From Curtobacterium sp. MCBA15_001 (GTDB lineage Bacteria > Actinomycetota > Actinomycetes > Actinomycetales > Microbacteriaceae), in assembly GCF_001864835.1 (NCBI RefSeq), contig NZ_MJGI01000025.1:651057-689135 (forward strand): a DNA stretch of 38,079 nt. Direction: 5' to 3'. Of this stretch, positions 22,232 to 31,289 are shown piece after piece; position 1 is the stretch's first letter; every line of letters starts with the position of its first letter. Both the position numbers and the translations under genes were made by a program. The notes beneath the pieces were generated by a model that was not told where the DNA came from, made no database searches, and was given only the letters and a program-made list of their open reading frames with translations.

Positions 22232-23170
22232 GTGACGATGCAGCAGGACCAGGTGTCCACCGAGACGTCGTCGATCGAGGACGTCCGCCCGAAGGACCGC
22301 CGGAACGCCCGCGCTGACCGCTCCCGGAACGCGGACGGCTCCGTCCGCTCCCCGTGGTCGAGCATCGGCGCCCGCGTCGTGCTCATCGCGATGAGCCTGC
22401 TGTTCCTGGTGCCCATCTACTGGATGCTCATCTCCGCGCTGAAGGGCAACACCGAGCTCGGCGCGTTCCCTCCGACGTGGTTCCCGCAGTGGCTGGACTG
22501 GTCGAACTTCGGCGACGCCGTGAACGCGATGCCGTTCTTCACGTTCTTCCGGAACACATTGATCATCACGGTCTGCGTGACGGTGTTCTCGATGGCGTCG
22601 AACATGGTCATCGCCTACGGGTTCGCCTGCATCGAGTGGCGTGGTCGTGACCGGATGTTCTACGTCGTCCTGGCGACGCTGTTCATCCCCTTCCCGGTGA
22701 CGCTCATCCCGATGTTCGACCTGTACGCGCGACTCGGCTGGATCAACACGTTCCTGCCGCTCATCGTGCCGAGCCTGTTCGGGTCGGCGTTCTACGTCTT
22801 CCTGCTCCGGCAGTTCCTGCTGCAGATCCCGAAGGACCTGCTCGACGCAGCCCGGATGGACGGGGCGTCGGAGTGGCGCATCCTGTGGCGGATCGTGTTC
22901 CCGCAGGCGCGGGCCGCGCTCGTGACCGTCGGCATCTTCGCCGCGGTGGGGGCGTGGAACGACTTCCTCGGCCCGCTCATCTACCTGCAGGACCAGAACG
23001 TGCAGACGCTGTCCATCGGGTTGCAGGTCTTCCGACTCAACAACAGCGCGGACTTCCAGTTCAACCAGCTGATGGCGGCCTCGATCCTCATCATCGCACC
23101 GCTGGTGATCCTGTTCTTCTTCTTCCAGCGGACCTTCCTCAAGGGGATCCAGATCGGGAGCTTCAAGTGA
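22232..23170 (+). CDS. Sugar ABC transporter permease (MalG/UgpE type)
   Basis: A 312-residue partner permease. After a charged N-terminal 45 residues come six membrane helices, and the EAA loop DAARMDGASEWRILWRIVFPQARAAL. The C-terminus KGIQIGSFK is the usual G/KG(I/V)xxGaxKG-type ending of CUT1 permeases. It starts with GTG four bases after the first permease's stop (ATG at 22238 is an alternative) and its stop overlaps the next gene's start by GTGA. The transporter has no ATPase gene here. Confidence 0.92.
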   Translation: MTMQQDQVSTETSSIEDVRPKDRRNARADRSRNADGSVRSPWSSIGARVVLIAMSLLFLVPIYWMLISALKGNTELGAFPPTWFPQWLDWSNFGDAVNAMPFFTFFRNTLIITVCVTVFSMASNMVIAYGFACIEWRGRDRMFYVVLATLFIPFPVTLIPMFDLYARLGWINTFLPLIVPSLFGSAFYVFLLRQFLLQIPKDLLDAARMDGASEWRILWRIVFPQARAALVTVGIFAAVGAWNDFLGPLIYLQDQNVQTLSIGLQVFRLNNSADFQFNQLMAASILIIAPLVILFFFFQRTFLKGIQIGSFK

Positions 23171-24555
23171 GCAACGCATTCGACCGCCGGACGTTCCTGC
23201 GCACCGCCGCCGCGGCCGGTGGCGCCGGGGCCCTCGCCTTCCTCGCCGCCGGGTGCGCGACGGGCGGGGCGGGCAGCAACCCGAACGCGGTGTCGCTCTG
23301 GGGCGTCACCGGGACGTTCGTGCCCTTCCAGACGAAGGTCATCGATCAGTTCAAGCGCCTGCACCCGGAGATCGACGTCCGGGTCAACCAGGTGCCGTCG
23401 CAGGGCACCGGCGACGCCACCAGCGTCATCACGGCGGTCCGCGGCGGCACGGCTCCGGACCTGTGGCTGCTCGACCGGTTCAGTGCCGCCCAGTACGCCG
23501 CGATCGGGCTCATCGAACCGATCGACGAGCTCATCGCGGAGTTCGAGGACGTCTCGAAGGAGGAGTTCCTCGCTGACTGGCTCGGCTTCGCAGTCGGTGA
23601 GCTCACCTACAAGGGCAAGACGTACGGGCTGCCGCACGACACCGACGCCCGCGGCATGTTCGTCAACAAGACGATGCTCAAGGACGCCGGCATCGACGCC
23701 GACGAGTTCGACTGGCAACAGAACGGGCCGGTCACGTTCGACCGGATGGGCGAGGTCAGCGACAAGCTCACGAAGAAGTCCGGCGGGAACTACACCCACA
23801 TGGGCCTGCTCCCCTGGTACGGCGAAGGGTGGCCGTTCACGTGGGGCCTCGGGCTCGGGGCGGAGTACTTCGACCAGGAGACCTCGCACATGACGATGGA
23901 CTCCGACAGCGTCAAGAAGATCTACGAGTTCTACGACGACTGGGCCAAGCGGTACGGGTACCGCGACGCCGACACCTTCATCGCCACCTACGAGCCGACC
24001 GGGCACCCACCCGGACAGACCGCGTTCCTGGCGAACCGGATGGCCTTCATGGTCAGCGTGCCCTCGACCATCCAGACGTTCGACAACTACGGACCGAAGG
24101 ACCTCGACTGGACGGTGGCGTACCTGCCGACGCAGACCGCGGACGCTCCGAAGTACACCTGGTCCGGCGGGTTCGCGCTCTGCCTGCCCAAGGGGTCGAA
24201 GAAGAACAAGGCGGTGTGGGAGCTGATGAAGTACTTCACCGGCAAGCAGGGGCAGGAGACGTACATGGTCCCCGCCACCAGCGTCCCGTCGAACATCGCC
24301 GCGCTCAAGGACCCGAAGGGCTCGGCGAAGTCGATCAAGTTCTTCGTCGAGTCGATGCCCGCGTCGACCTGCCGCCCGCCGCTGCCCGTCGGCGGCCAGT
24401 GGTGGGACTCGCTCGCCGACGCCCGGTCGAGCGTGCTGCTCGGGACGGCCTCCCCACAACAGGCGGTCGAGCGTGCGCAGGCCCGCGTCGACCCGATCAT
24501 GCAGACCTACACCCCGTTCAAGCTGCCCGCCGACTACGACAAGGTCCAGATCTAG
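23167..24555 (+). CDS. Sugar-binding lipoprotein of the ABC importer
   Basis: A 462-residue extracytoplasmic binding protein. The N-terminus is both a Tat signal (DRRTFLR) and a lipobox (FLAAGC, Cys29), so it should be exported folded and anchored by lipid. The mature part has the family-1 fold: VSLWGVTGTFVPFQTKVIDQF, the NQVPSQGTGDATSVITAVRGGTAPDLWLLD opening of the ligand site and many surface tryptophans and tyrosines for sugar stacking. GTG at 23167 overlaps the permease TGA by four bases. Ligand is inferred from GH125 to be a mannose-containing glycan. Confidence 0.93.
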   Translation: MSNAFDRRTFLRTAAAAGGAGALAFLAAGCATGGAGSNPNAVSLWGVTGTFVPFQTKVIDQFKRLHPEIDVRVNQVPSQGTGDATSVITAVRGGTAPDLWLLDRFSAAQYAAIGLIEPIDELIAEFEDVSKEEFLADWLGFAVGELTYKGKTYGLPHDTDARGMFVNKTMLKDAGIDADEFDWQQNGPVTFDRMGEVSDKLTKKSGGNYTHMGLLPWYGEGWPFTWGLGLGAEYFDQETSHMTMDSDSVKKIYEFYDDWAKRYGYRDADTFIATYEPTGHPPGQTAFLANRMAFMVSVPSTIQTFDNYGPKDLDWTVAYLPTQTADAPKYTWSGGFALCLPKGSKKNKAVWELMKYFTGKQGQETYMVPATSVPSNIAALKDPKGSAKSIKFFVESMPASTCRPPLPVGGQWWDSLADARSSVLLGTASPQQAVERAQARVDPIMQTYTPFKLPADYDKVQI

Positions 24556-24580
24556 CCCGTCTCACGAAGGAGACCCTCGC

Positions 24581-25588
24581 ATGCCCAGCACCACCACCCC
24601 GATCCGCGTCGCCGTCCTCGGGTTCTGGCACGTCCACGCCGGCGACTACGCCCGCCAGACCGTCGAGCACCCGGGCACCGAGCTCGTCGCCGTGTGGGAC
24701 GACGACGTCGCCCGTGGACAGGCCGGGGCAGCCGAGTTCGGCGTCCCGTTCGCCGACGACCTCGACGCGCTGCTCGCCCGTGACGACGTCGACGCGGTCA
24801 CGATCACCACGTCGACCGACGTGCACCACGACGTCATCACCCGAGCCGCCCGGGCCGGCAAGCACGTGTTCACCGAGAAGCTCCTCGCTCCCACGGTGTC
24901 CGAAGCCGAGGACCTCGTCGCCACCTGCGACGCCGCCGGGGTCAAGCTCGTCGTCTCCCTCCCCCGGCTGTACCACGGGTACACGCAGGCGATCCTCGAC
25001 GAGATCCGGTCCGGCCGGCTCGGCGAGGTGAACCACGCCCGGGTCCGGCTGTCCCACGACGGCGCCGTCCGACCGTGGCTCCCGGAGCGTTTCTTCGACC
25101 CGGCGACCGCGATCGGCGGCGCGCTCACCGACCTCGGCTGCCACCCCGTCTACCTGACCCAGCTGTTCCTCGGCGCCCGCCCCGACACCGTGCGGGCCGT
25201 CTACCGCTCGGTCACCGGCCGTGCGGTGGAGGACCACGCCGTCGTCACCGTCGGCTACCCCTCGCAGGCCATCGGCGTCATCGAGGCCGGCTTCGTCGCC
25301 GGCACCCCGTTCACGATCGACGTGGCCGGGACCGCAGGATGGCTGTCCTACTCCGACCGGGAGGACCGGCTCACCGCCGGCGGGTCGGCGTACGGCGAGC
25401 AGGCGGTCACCATCGACCTGCCCGACGACGGTCAGGACGCCTTCGGACAGTGGGTGGACCACATCACGTCCGGCACGCGCGCCGACGACAACACGGCGCG
25501 CGCCGTCGAGCTCACCCGGCTCGTCGTCGCGGCGAACGCCGCAGCCGCCGCGGCCGGCGCACCCCACCCGGTCCCGGCCGCCGTCTGA
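24581..25588 (+). CDS. Gfo/Idh/MocA-family oxidoreductase
   Basis: A 335-residue NAD(P)-dependent oxidoreductase. The Rossmann opening is IRVAVLGFWHVHAGDY, unusual in that the GxGxxG glycines are mostly replaced by GFWHVH; the EKLLAPT segment supplies the family's conserved EKP-type lysine, here EKL, and DLGCHPVYLTQLFLG carries the catalytic-region Asp and His. ATG at 24581 has AAGGAG before it. It shares the operon with a second, divergent family member. Sugar substrate unknown. Confidence 0.9.
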   Translation: MPSTTTPIRVAVLGFWHVHAGDYARQTVEHPGTELVAVWDDDVARGQAGAAEFGVPFADDLDALLARDDVDAVTITTSTDVHHDVITRAARAGKHVFTEKLLAPTVSEAEDLVATCDAAGVKLVVSLPRLYHGYTQAILDEIRSGRLGEVNHARVRLSHDGAVRPWLPERFFDPATAIGGALTDLGCHPVYLTQLFLGARPDTVRAVYRSVTGRAVEDHAVVTVGYPSQAIGVIEAGFVAGTPFTIDVAGTAGWLSYSDREDRLTAGGSAYGEQAVTIDLPDDGQDAFGQWVDHITSGTRADDNTARAVELTRLVVAANAAAAAAGAPHPVPAAV

Positions 25589-25630
25589 CCAGCACCACCG
25601 ACCACCACACCAGCACCAGCAGGAGTCACC

Positions 25631-26650
25631 ATGTCCACCGACATCATCCGCGTCGGACTCATCGGGGGCGGCGGCATCGCCACCTTCCACATCAACGGCT
25701 ACGCACAGCACAGCGACGTCATCGGCGTAGCGGCCGTCGCCGACGCCTTCGCGTCCACCGCCGAGGCCCGCGGGGCCGAACTCGGCGTCCCGTTCTTCAC
25801 CGACTACACCGAGATGCTCGAGCGCGCCGACATCGACGCCGTCGACATCTGCCTGCCGCACCACCTGCACCGCGACGCCATCGTGGCAGCGGCCCGCGCC
25901 GGCAAGCACGTCCTGTGCGAGAAGCCGCTCTGCCTGACCCCGGACGAGGCCCGCGACGTGCAGGCCGCCGTCGCCGAGGCCGGCGTCACGCTGATGTGTG
26001 CCCACAACCAGCTGTTCATGCCGGCGGTCGCCAAGGCGAAGGAGCTCATCGACAGCGGCGCGCTCGGCACCGTGTACGAGGTCCGGACCACCGACAGCTT
26101 CCGCAACGAGTTCGACCCGTCGAACATGGGCTGGCGCGCCCACGCGGCGACGAGCGGCGGCGGGGAGCTCATCGACACCGGGTACCACCCCAGCTACCTG
26201 CTCATGCACCTGGCCGGCGGCGTCCCCGTGCAGGCCACCGCGATGCTCTCGACCCACCGCCTGGCGTTCATGGAGGGCGAGGACTCCGCGCAGGCGCTCT
26301 TCCGCTTCGACAACGGTGCCGTCGGCCAGCTCGTCACCAGCTGGGCATACGAGCCCGCCGCCGGCACCGAGCGCTTCAGCGTCGTCGGCGAGCACGGGTC
26401 GCTCACGAGCGACGGGACGACCCTGCGGTGGGACCTGCGCGACGGCACGAGCGAGACCGTCACGTTCGAGGAGGTCGACACGTTCGCCGCGGAGATCGGT
26501 GCCTTCGGTGCGTGCCTGCGGGACGGCACGCGGCCGATCCACACCGAGCGCGAGGGCATCGCGGTGCTCGGGATGATCCTGGCCGCCTACGAGGGCGCCC
26601 ACAACGGCACGATCGCGCAGGTCCTGCAGGTCGACGCGGTCCACGCGTGA
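25631..26650 (+). CDS. Gfo/Idh/MocA-family oxidoreductase
   Basis: A 339-residue family member with canonical motifs: IRVGLIGGGGIATFHINGY as the NAD-binding loop, GKHVLCEKPLCLT with the catalytic EKP lysine, and GGGELIDTGYHPSYLLMHLAGG with the catalytic Asp and His. CAGGAG lies before the ATG at 25631. Its stop overlaps the GH125 start by four bases, tying them in translation. With the first oxidoreductase it could carry out a two-step redox change of a sugar, as in keto-glycoside pathways. Confidence 0.93.
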   Translation: MSTDIIRVGLIGGGGIATFHINGYAQHSDVIGVAAVADAFASTAEARGAELGVPFFTDYTEMLERADIDAVDICLPHHLHRDAIVAAARAGKHVLCEKPLCLTPDEARDVQAAVAEAGVTLMCAHNQLFMPAVAKAKELIDSGALGTVYEVRTTDSFRNEFDPSNMGWRAHAATSGGGELIDTGYHPSYLLMHLAGGVPVQATAMLSTHRLAFMEGEDSAQALFRFDNGAVGQLVTSWAYEPAAGTERFSVVGEHGSLTSDGTTLRWDLRDGTSETVTFEEVDTFAAEIGAFGACLRDGTRPIHTEREGIAVLGMILAAYEGAHNGTIAQVLQVDAVHA

Positions 26651-27942
26651 TCCTGCACCCCGACGTCACGACCGCGCTCCGGGGAGCCGCCGACGCGGTC
26701 CGGAGCGCGGTCGGCGTCACGGTGGGCGACCGGGTCGAGGCCGCCATGACCCGGACGCTGACCGACACCATCACGATCGACGAGGACGGCACCGCCTTCG
26801 TCATCACGGGCGACATCCCGGCGATGTGGCTCCGCGACTCGACGACGCAGATGCTGCCGTACCTGCGCCTCGCCCGGACCTGCCCGCAGCTGGCCGAGGT
26901 CCTGGCCGCGGTCGTCCGGCGGCAGTTCCGGCTCATCGAGCACGACCCGTACGCCAACGCCTTCAACCGCACGGCCTCCGGCGCCCACTACGACCCCGCG
27001 GACCGCTGCGAGGACCCGCTCGTGTGGGAGCAGAAGTACGAGGTCGACAGCCTCGCGTACCCGGTCCAGTTCGCCCACCGGCTGTGGCGGGCCACCGGCG
27101 ACGCCCGGGTGTTCGACGAACGCGCCCACCGGGTGTTCCGCACGGTCGTCGACCAGCTCCGTGCGGAGACCGACCACGAGACCTCGGACTACCGCTTCGT
27201 CCGCGACTCCCCGCTCGCCACCGAGACCCTGGCACGCGACGGTCGCGGGACCCCGGTGGCCGTGACGGGGATGACCTGGGTCGGGTTCCGCCCGTCGGAC
27301 GACTCCTGCACGTTCGGCTACAACGTGCCCGAGAACCTGCACGCCGCCCAGGCGCTGCTCGCCCTGGCCGACGTCGCCCGGTCGGTGTACGGCGACGACC
27401 GGCTCGCCGACGACGCCGATGCGCTCCGCACGACGATCACGGCCGGGGTCGCCGCACACGGGATCGTCGAGCACGACGGCGAGCGGGTCTACGCGTACGA
27501 GGTCGACGGGCTGGGCGGTGTGCTGCTGATGGACGACGCGAACATGCCCTCGCTGCTGTCGTTGCCGTTCGACGCGCCGGACGTCATCGACCACACGGTC
27601 GCTGCGGCCACCAGACGGCTGGTCCTCGGGCCGACGAACCCGTACTGGTACCAGGGCTCGGCGGCGCAGGGCATCGGCAGCGCGCACACGGAACCCGAGC
27701 ACGTCTGGCCGATCGCGCTGTGCGTCGAGGGCATCACCGGGACGCCGGAGCGCCGCCGCGAGCTGCTCGACGTGCTGGTGGCGACCGATGCCAGCACCGG
27801 GTCGATGCACGAGTCGTTCCACGTCGACGACCCGACGTCGTTCTCGCGCCCGTGGTTCTCGTGGGCCGACGCGATGTTCTGCGAGCTCGCCCTGACCGTC
27901 GTCGACGACGTCCGGGGAGGTCAGCCCGCCTCGGGGTCGTGA
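26647..27942 (+). CDS. GH125 exo-alpha-1,6-mannosidase
   Basis: A 431-residue glycoside hydrolase family 125 (DUF1237) enzyme, which removes alpha-1,6-linked mannose from non-reducing ends. Family blocks are clear: VITGDIPAMWLRDSTTQMLPYL, TGMTWVGFRPSDDSCTFGYNVPEN, MDDANMPSLLSLPF, NPYWYQG and SMHESFHVDDPTSFSRPWFSWADAMFCEL. No signal peptide is present, so it acts on imported mannosides. The GTG start overlaps the preceding stop (GTGA), and its last 22 bases overlap the convergent DUF3140 gene. It closes the operon and gives the best clue to the substrate. Confidence 0.93.
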   Translation: MILHPDVTTALRGAADAVRSAVGVTVGDRVEAAMTRTLTDTITIDEDGTAFVITGDIPAMWLRDSTTQMLPYLRLARTCPQLAEVLAAVVRRQFRLIEHDPYANAFNRTASGAHYDPADRCEDPLVWEQKYEVDSLAYPVQFAHRLWRATGDARVFDERAHRVFRTVVDQLRAETDHETSDYRFVRDSPLATETLARDGRGTPVAVTGMTWVGFRPSDDSCTFGYNVPENLHAAQALLALADVARSVYGDDRLADDADALRTTITAGVAAHGIVEHDGERVYAYEVDGLGGVLLMDDANMPSLLSLPFDAPDVIDHTVAAATRRLVLGPTNPYWYQGSAAQGIGSAHTEPEHVWPIALCVEGITGTPERRRELLDVLVATDASTGSMHESFHVDDPTSFSRPWFSWADAMFCELALTVVDDVRGGQPASGS

Positions 27943-28259
27943 CCCCAGTTCATGAGCGACCACCGCCACGCGGTGTCGTGCACGTCGCCCTTCGGCCGCT
28001 GCTTCCGGTGCCGAGCGACGTACCCGACGACCTTGTGCATGTGTGCGTAGTCGGCATCGGTGTACTCGCCCTGCTTCTTCCGCAGGATGCGCACGATGTG
28101 CCGCCCGCTCTCGTGCCCGGTCGACTCCGAGCTGCCGCCGGACTTCTGTCCGACGCGCTTCGACTCGTCCGTGTCGAGCCACTTGTCGAGGGCGGACGCG
28201 GTCATGTTCACCGCGTCCGCGAAGTCGTCCCGGGTCTGCTTCTGGTCGTCGTCGCTCAC
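27921..28259 (-). CDS. DUF3140-family protein
   Basis: A 112-residue basic protein. DDFADAVNMTASALDKWLDTDESKRVG and GHESGRHIVRILRKKQGEYTDADYAHMHKVVGYVARH match the DUF3140 family, sometimes listed as DNA-binding. The GTG at 28259 gives the family's start; the frame continues upstream without support. It overlaps the end of the GH125 gene on the opposite strand by 22 bp and is divergent from the stress-type SDR. Confidence 0.82.
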   Translation of the reverse strand: MSDDDQKQTRDDFADAVNMTASALDKWLDTDESKRVGQKSGGSSESTGHESGRHIVRILRKKQGEYTDADYAHMHKVVGYVARHRKQRPKGDVHDTAWRWSLMNWGHDPEAG

Positions 28260-28372
28260 ACGCCCACGATCGTCTCCCCCGGCTGGACGTCGACGGAGCA
28301 CGGTGGACGGCCGTTCAGCGGCCGCCGGGTTGCATGGCTGCCGGACCACTGACGACGACGGAAGGCCTGCCC

Positions 28373-29272
28373 ATGCCCATGGACCAGTACGAGTTCGGCG
28401 ACCCGCGGACGCGCTACCCGAACGTCAGCCCGGAGCCGCAGACGCAGGCCGAGCCGGGCCTCCAGTCCCAGATGACGCCGGTTCCCGACCTGGGTGAGTC
28501 GAGCTACCGCGGGACCGGCCGGCTGGCCGGCCGCAAGGCCCTGATCACCGGCGCCGACTCCGGCATCGGCGGCGCCGTGGCGATCGCGTTCGCGCGCGAG
28601 GGGGCGGACGTCGCCCTCGCCTACCTGCCCGAGGAACAGTCCGACGCCGACCACGTCATCGAGCAGATCCGCGCAGCGGGTCGGACCGCGGTCGCGGTCC
28701 CGGGAGACCTGCGGGACCGCGACTACGCACCCCGGCTCGTCCAGGAGGCCGTGGTCGGCCTGGGCGGACTCGACGCGCTGGTCAGCGTGGCCGGCAAGCA
28801 GGTGTGGCAGCCGGACCTGCTCGACATCACCGACGAGCAGTTCGAGGCGACGTTCGACGTCAACGTCTTCGCGCTGTTCCGCCTGGTCAAGGCCGCGCTG
28901 CCGCACCTGCAGCCCGGGTCGACGATCACCACGACGGCATCGATGGAGGCGTACAAGCCGGCGCCGGACCGCCTGGACTACGCGGCGACGAAGGGCGCGA
29001 TCAACAACTTCTCGAAGGGGCTGTCGCAGCTGCTGGTCGAGCGCGGCATCCGCGTGAACGTCGTCGCTCCGGGGCCGACGTGGTCCGTGCTGCAGGTCAC
29101 GAGGGGCGTCGACCCCGAGTCGCTGCCCGAGTTCGGCAGCAGCGAGTCGCCGATGGGCCGCGCCGGGCAGCCGGCCGAGCTCGCGCCCGCGTACGTGTTC
29201 CTGGCGTCGCAGGAGTCGAGCTTCGTGGCCGGCGAGACGCTCAACGTGAACGGCGGCATGGTCACGCCGTAG
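28373..29272 (+). CDS. SDR-family oxidoreductase, YghA/general-stress type
   Basis: A 299-residue SDR. The long N-terminal lead (YEFGDPRTRYPNVSPEPQTQAEPGLQSQMTP split by proline turns) before the TGADSGIGGAVAIAFAREG cofactor loop is characteristic of YghA/GspA-39-type stress SDRs. Catalytic Ser is in TTASMEAY, Tyr and Lys in YAATKGA. GAAGG precedes the ATG at 28373. Substrate unsettled in this group; glucose or broad aldehyde activity has been suggested. Confidence 0.92.
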   Translation: MPMDQYEFGDPRTRYPNVSPEPQTQAEPGLQSQMTPVPDLGESSYRGTGRLAGRKALITGADSGIGGAVAIAFAREGADVALAYLPEEQSDADHVIEQIRAAGRTAVAVPGDLRDRDYAPRLVQEAVVGLGGLDALVSVAGKQVWQPDLLDITDEQFEATFDVNVFALFRLVKAALPHLQPGSTITTTASMEAYKPAPDRLDYAATKGAINNFSKGLSQLLVERGIRVNVVAPGPTWSVLQVTRGVDPESLPEFGSSESPMGRAGQPAELAPAYVFLASQESSFVAGETLNVNGGMVTP

Positions 29273-29292
29273 CTGTGCTCAAGCGGACTGCG

Positions 29293-29514
29293 TCAGGGGT
29301 GGCCGCGCTCGGTGCGTTTCGTCCAGACCAGGAACGTGATGTGCCCGAGCAGGGCGATGCCGAAGAAGACGAGGGCGACGGCCCACACGCGGGCGAGCTT
29401 CGGGTCGCCGACGCTCAGCAGCACGATGCACGTGATCACCGCGGCGGACAGCACGCCGACCTGGATCGTCGACCAGAGGGTCCGCCACTTCGGTTGTTGC
29501 GCTGGGGTGTTCAC
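29293..29514 (-). CDS. Small two-helix membrane protein
   Basis: A 73-residue protein with two predicted membrane helices (IQVGVLSAAVITCIVLLSVG and VWAVALVFFGIALLGHITFLVW) and a short basic tail. Its GTG start overlaps the MFS gene's stop by four bases, so it is translated with that exporter. I recognise no family; it could assist or simply accompany the transporter. Confidence 0.7.
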   Translation of the reverse strand: MNTPAQQPKWRTLWSTIQVGVLSAAVITCIVLLSVGDPKLARVWAVALVFFGIALLGHITFLVWTKRTERGHP

Positions 29515-30683
29515 GAGGGTCCATCCTGCCGCACGGCCCCGACCGTTCGCCTGACGCCACCCAGCCCTGCCGCCGCGACGCCGAGGACGGCGACCACTGC
29601 CCCGGCGACCATCGTTCCCGCGGGCCCCACCGCCGTGAGCACGCTTCCGGCGACGGCAGCCCCGGCGGCCTGCCCGAGCACGAGCGTCACGAAGAGCATC
29701 GAGGTCCCGGCGGGTGCATGGTCAGGGTCCAGGTCGGTCGTCCAGGCGATGAGCGCCCCGGTCGCGGCGGTGTAGCCCCATCCGAACACGGCGCACATGA
29801 CGAGGGCGACGGGCACGGAACCCGCTCCGACCCCGATGCCCACCGTGGCGACGGCGACGGCCATGACGGTGATGCTCCAAGCGGCGGGAGCCGAGCGAGC
29901 GTCGAGCCACCGCGCGGTGGTGACGACCGCTGCTCCGCCGATGCCGAGCGCGATCCAGGCGACCACCGACACCGTGCGGCCGACACCCGCGTCGACCAGG
30001 ACGGTCCGACCCAGGTTCCACACCGGGGCAGATCCTGCGCCGAGCAGCAGGGCTGCGGCCAGGAGTCCGCGGTGGCGTCGGAACCACGCGCCCGGCGGCA
30101 GTGTCACGGTCACTGCGCTGCTCCGCGTTCCGCCGTGGTCCGTCCCGAGCACGGCGATCCCGGCGAGGACGGCGCACACCGCGCTGATCGCCCAGGCGGC
30201 CCGCCAGTCGGGCAGCAGCACCACCGCCAGCAGCGCGGCGACGACCAGCCCGGGCCCGGTACCGGCGTTGACGATCGTCTGCACCCGTCTTGCATCGGCA
30301 GACGCCATCGAGCGAGCGACGATCTGGACGAGCGCCGGCGACGCGAGGCCCGCACCCGCCGAGGCGAGGACCGCCGAAGCGCCGAACAGCGCCGCGGTCG
30401 GACTCAGTGCCACGCCCGCGGCGCCGACCGCCGCCGTCCCGGCCGCCAGCACGACCAGGGTGCGCGGGACACGCGCAGCGACGAAGAACCCGACGCTCGC
30501 ACCGACGCAGTAGAGCAGCGACGCGCCGGAGGAGATCCACCCGGCCGCGACGGTGCCGAGGTGCAGGTCGGCCTGGACGTCCGGCAGCACCAGGCCGTAC
30601 GCCAGACGCACGAGCCCGTAGGTCACCGCGATGAGCGAGGTCCCCGCAGCTGCCAGTCCGAATTTCGAAAACGATCGTTTCAC
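29511..30683 (-). CDS. MFS transporter, TetR-controlled
   Basis: A 390-residue, 12-helix major facilitator protein (opening FSKFGLAAAGTSLIAVTYGLVRLAYGLVLPDVQADL). The group resembles YbfB/CynX-like and Cmx-like exporters, substrate unknown. GTG at 30683 lies about 7 nt after a minus-strand TAGACT (30691-30696), so a leaderless transcript is likely. Its first codons, GTG AAA CGA TCG TTT, form the palindrome that the divergent TetR probably binds. It is followed by the small membrane protein with a four-base overlap. Confidence 0.88.
   Translation of the reverse strand: MKRSFSKFGLAAAGTSLIAVTYGLVRLAYGLVLPDVQADLHLGTVAAGWISSGASLLYCVGASVGFFVAARVPRTLVVLAAGTAAVGAAGVALSPTAALFGASAVLASAGAGLASPALVQIVARSMASADARRVQTIVNAGTGPGLVVAALLAVVLLPDWRAAWAISAVCAVLAGIAVLGTDHGGTRSSAVTVTLPPGAWFRRHRGLLAAALLLGAGSAPVWNLGRTVLVDAGVGRTVSVVAWIALGIGGAAVVTTARWLDARSAPAAWSITVMAVAVATVGIGVGAGSVPVALVMCAVFGWGYTAATGALIAWTTDLDPDHAPAGTSMLFVTLVLGQAAGAAVAGSVLTAVGPAGTMVAGAVVAVLGVAAAGLGGVRRTVGAVRQDGPS
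30669..30680. promoter_or_regulatory. Palindromic TetR operator candidate inside the MFS start
   Basis: AAACGATCGTTT is a perfect 12-bp palindrome next to a second one, TTTCGAAA (30663-30670). It lies in the 5' codons of the exporter and 27 bp from the TetR start. A repressor dimer here would block both outward promoters. Confidence 0.6.
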
Positions 30684-30706
30684 TTCTCGGAGTCTAGGGT
30701 GCTGCC

Positions 30707-31288
30707 ATGACCATGCGTGCAGGAACCGAACGGAAGCTGCTCGACGCGGCCGAGGACCTGTTCTTCGCGCACGGGATCGCCGCCACCTCGGTGGACGCCG
30801 TGCTCGAGCGGGCCGGGGTGTCCTCCGCCACGCTGTACCGGGGGTTCCCGAGCAAGGAAGCGCTCGTCGCAGCCACCCTGGAGCGCCGCCAACAGGACTG
30901 GCTCCACACGTGGACCGCCGCCGTGGCGCGACGCACCGACCCGCTCGACCGGCTGCTGGCCGTGTTCGACGCACTCGACGACTTCCGGACCCGCTCAGCG
31001 GCCTCGCGGTGGTGTGCGTTCCTCGGCGCGGCGTCCGAGTACGCCGACGCCCCCGCTGCGATCCGGGTCGTGCTCGACGCCGAGAGCGAAGCGCTCCGGA
31101 CCCGGCTGACCGCGTTGGCGGAGCCGGTCGTCGGCACTCGGGCCGCGGTGCTCGGCGAACAGCTCCTGCTCGTCGTGTCGGGCGCGCTCGCGATGCGCCT
31201 GCGGGAGCCGGGCCACGACACCGCGGTCGCGCGTGACGTCGCCCGCAGCCTGGTCGCACGGAGCCTGGTCGTCCAGGGCAGCCCCTGA
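30707..31288 (+). CDS. TetR-family repressor
   Basis: A 193-residue TetR protein. The DNA-binding domain is residues 1-50: KLLDAAEDLFFAHGIAATSVDAVLERAGVSSATLYRGFPSKEALV, the family's standard pattern with YRGFPSK for YxxFxSK. The C-terminal domain is the ligand/dimer part. ATG at 30707 is six bases after TAGGGT (30695-30700), another probable leaderless start. Divergent placement marks the MFS exporter as its target. It ends 1 nt from the convergent epimerase stop. Confidence 0.9.
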   Translation: MTMRAGTERKLLDAAEDLFFAHGIAATSVDAVLERAGVSSATLYRGFPSKEALVAATLERRQQDWLHTWTAAVARRTDPLDRLLAVFDALDDFRTRSAASRWCAFLGAASEYADAPAAIRVVLDAESEALRTRLTALAEPVVGTRAAVLGEQLLLVVSGALAMRLREPGHDTAVARDVARSLVARSLVVQGSP

Positions 31289-31289
31289 C

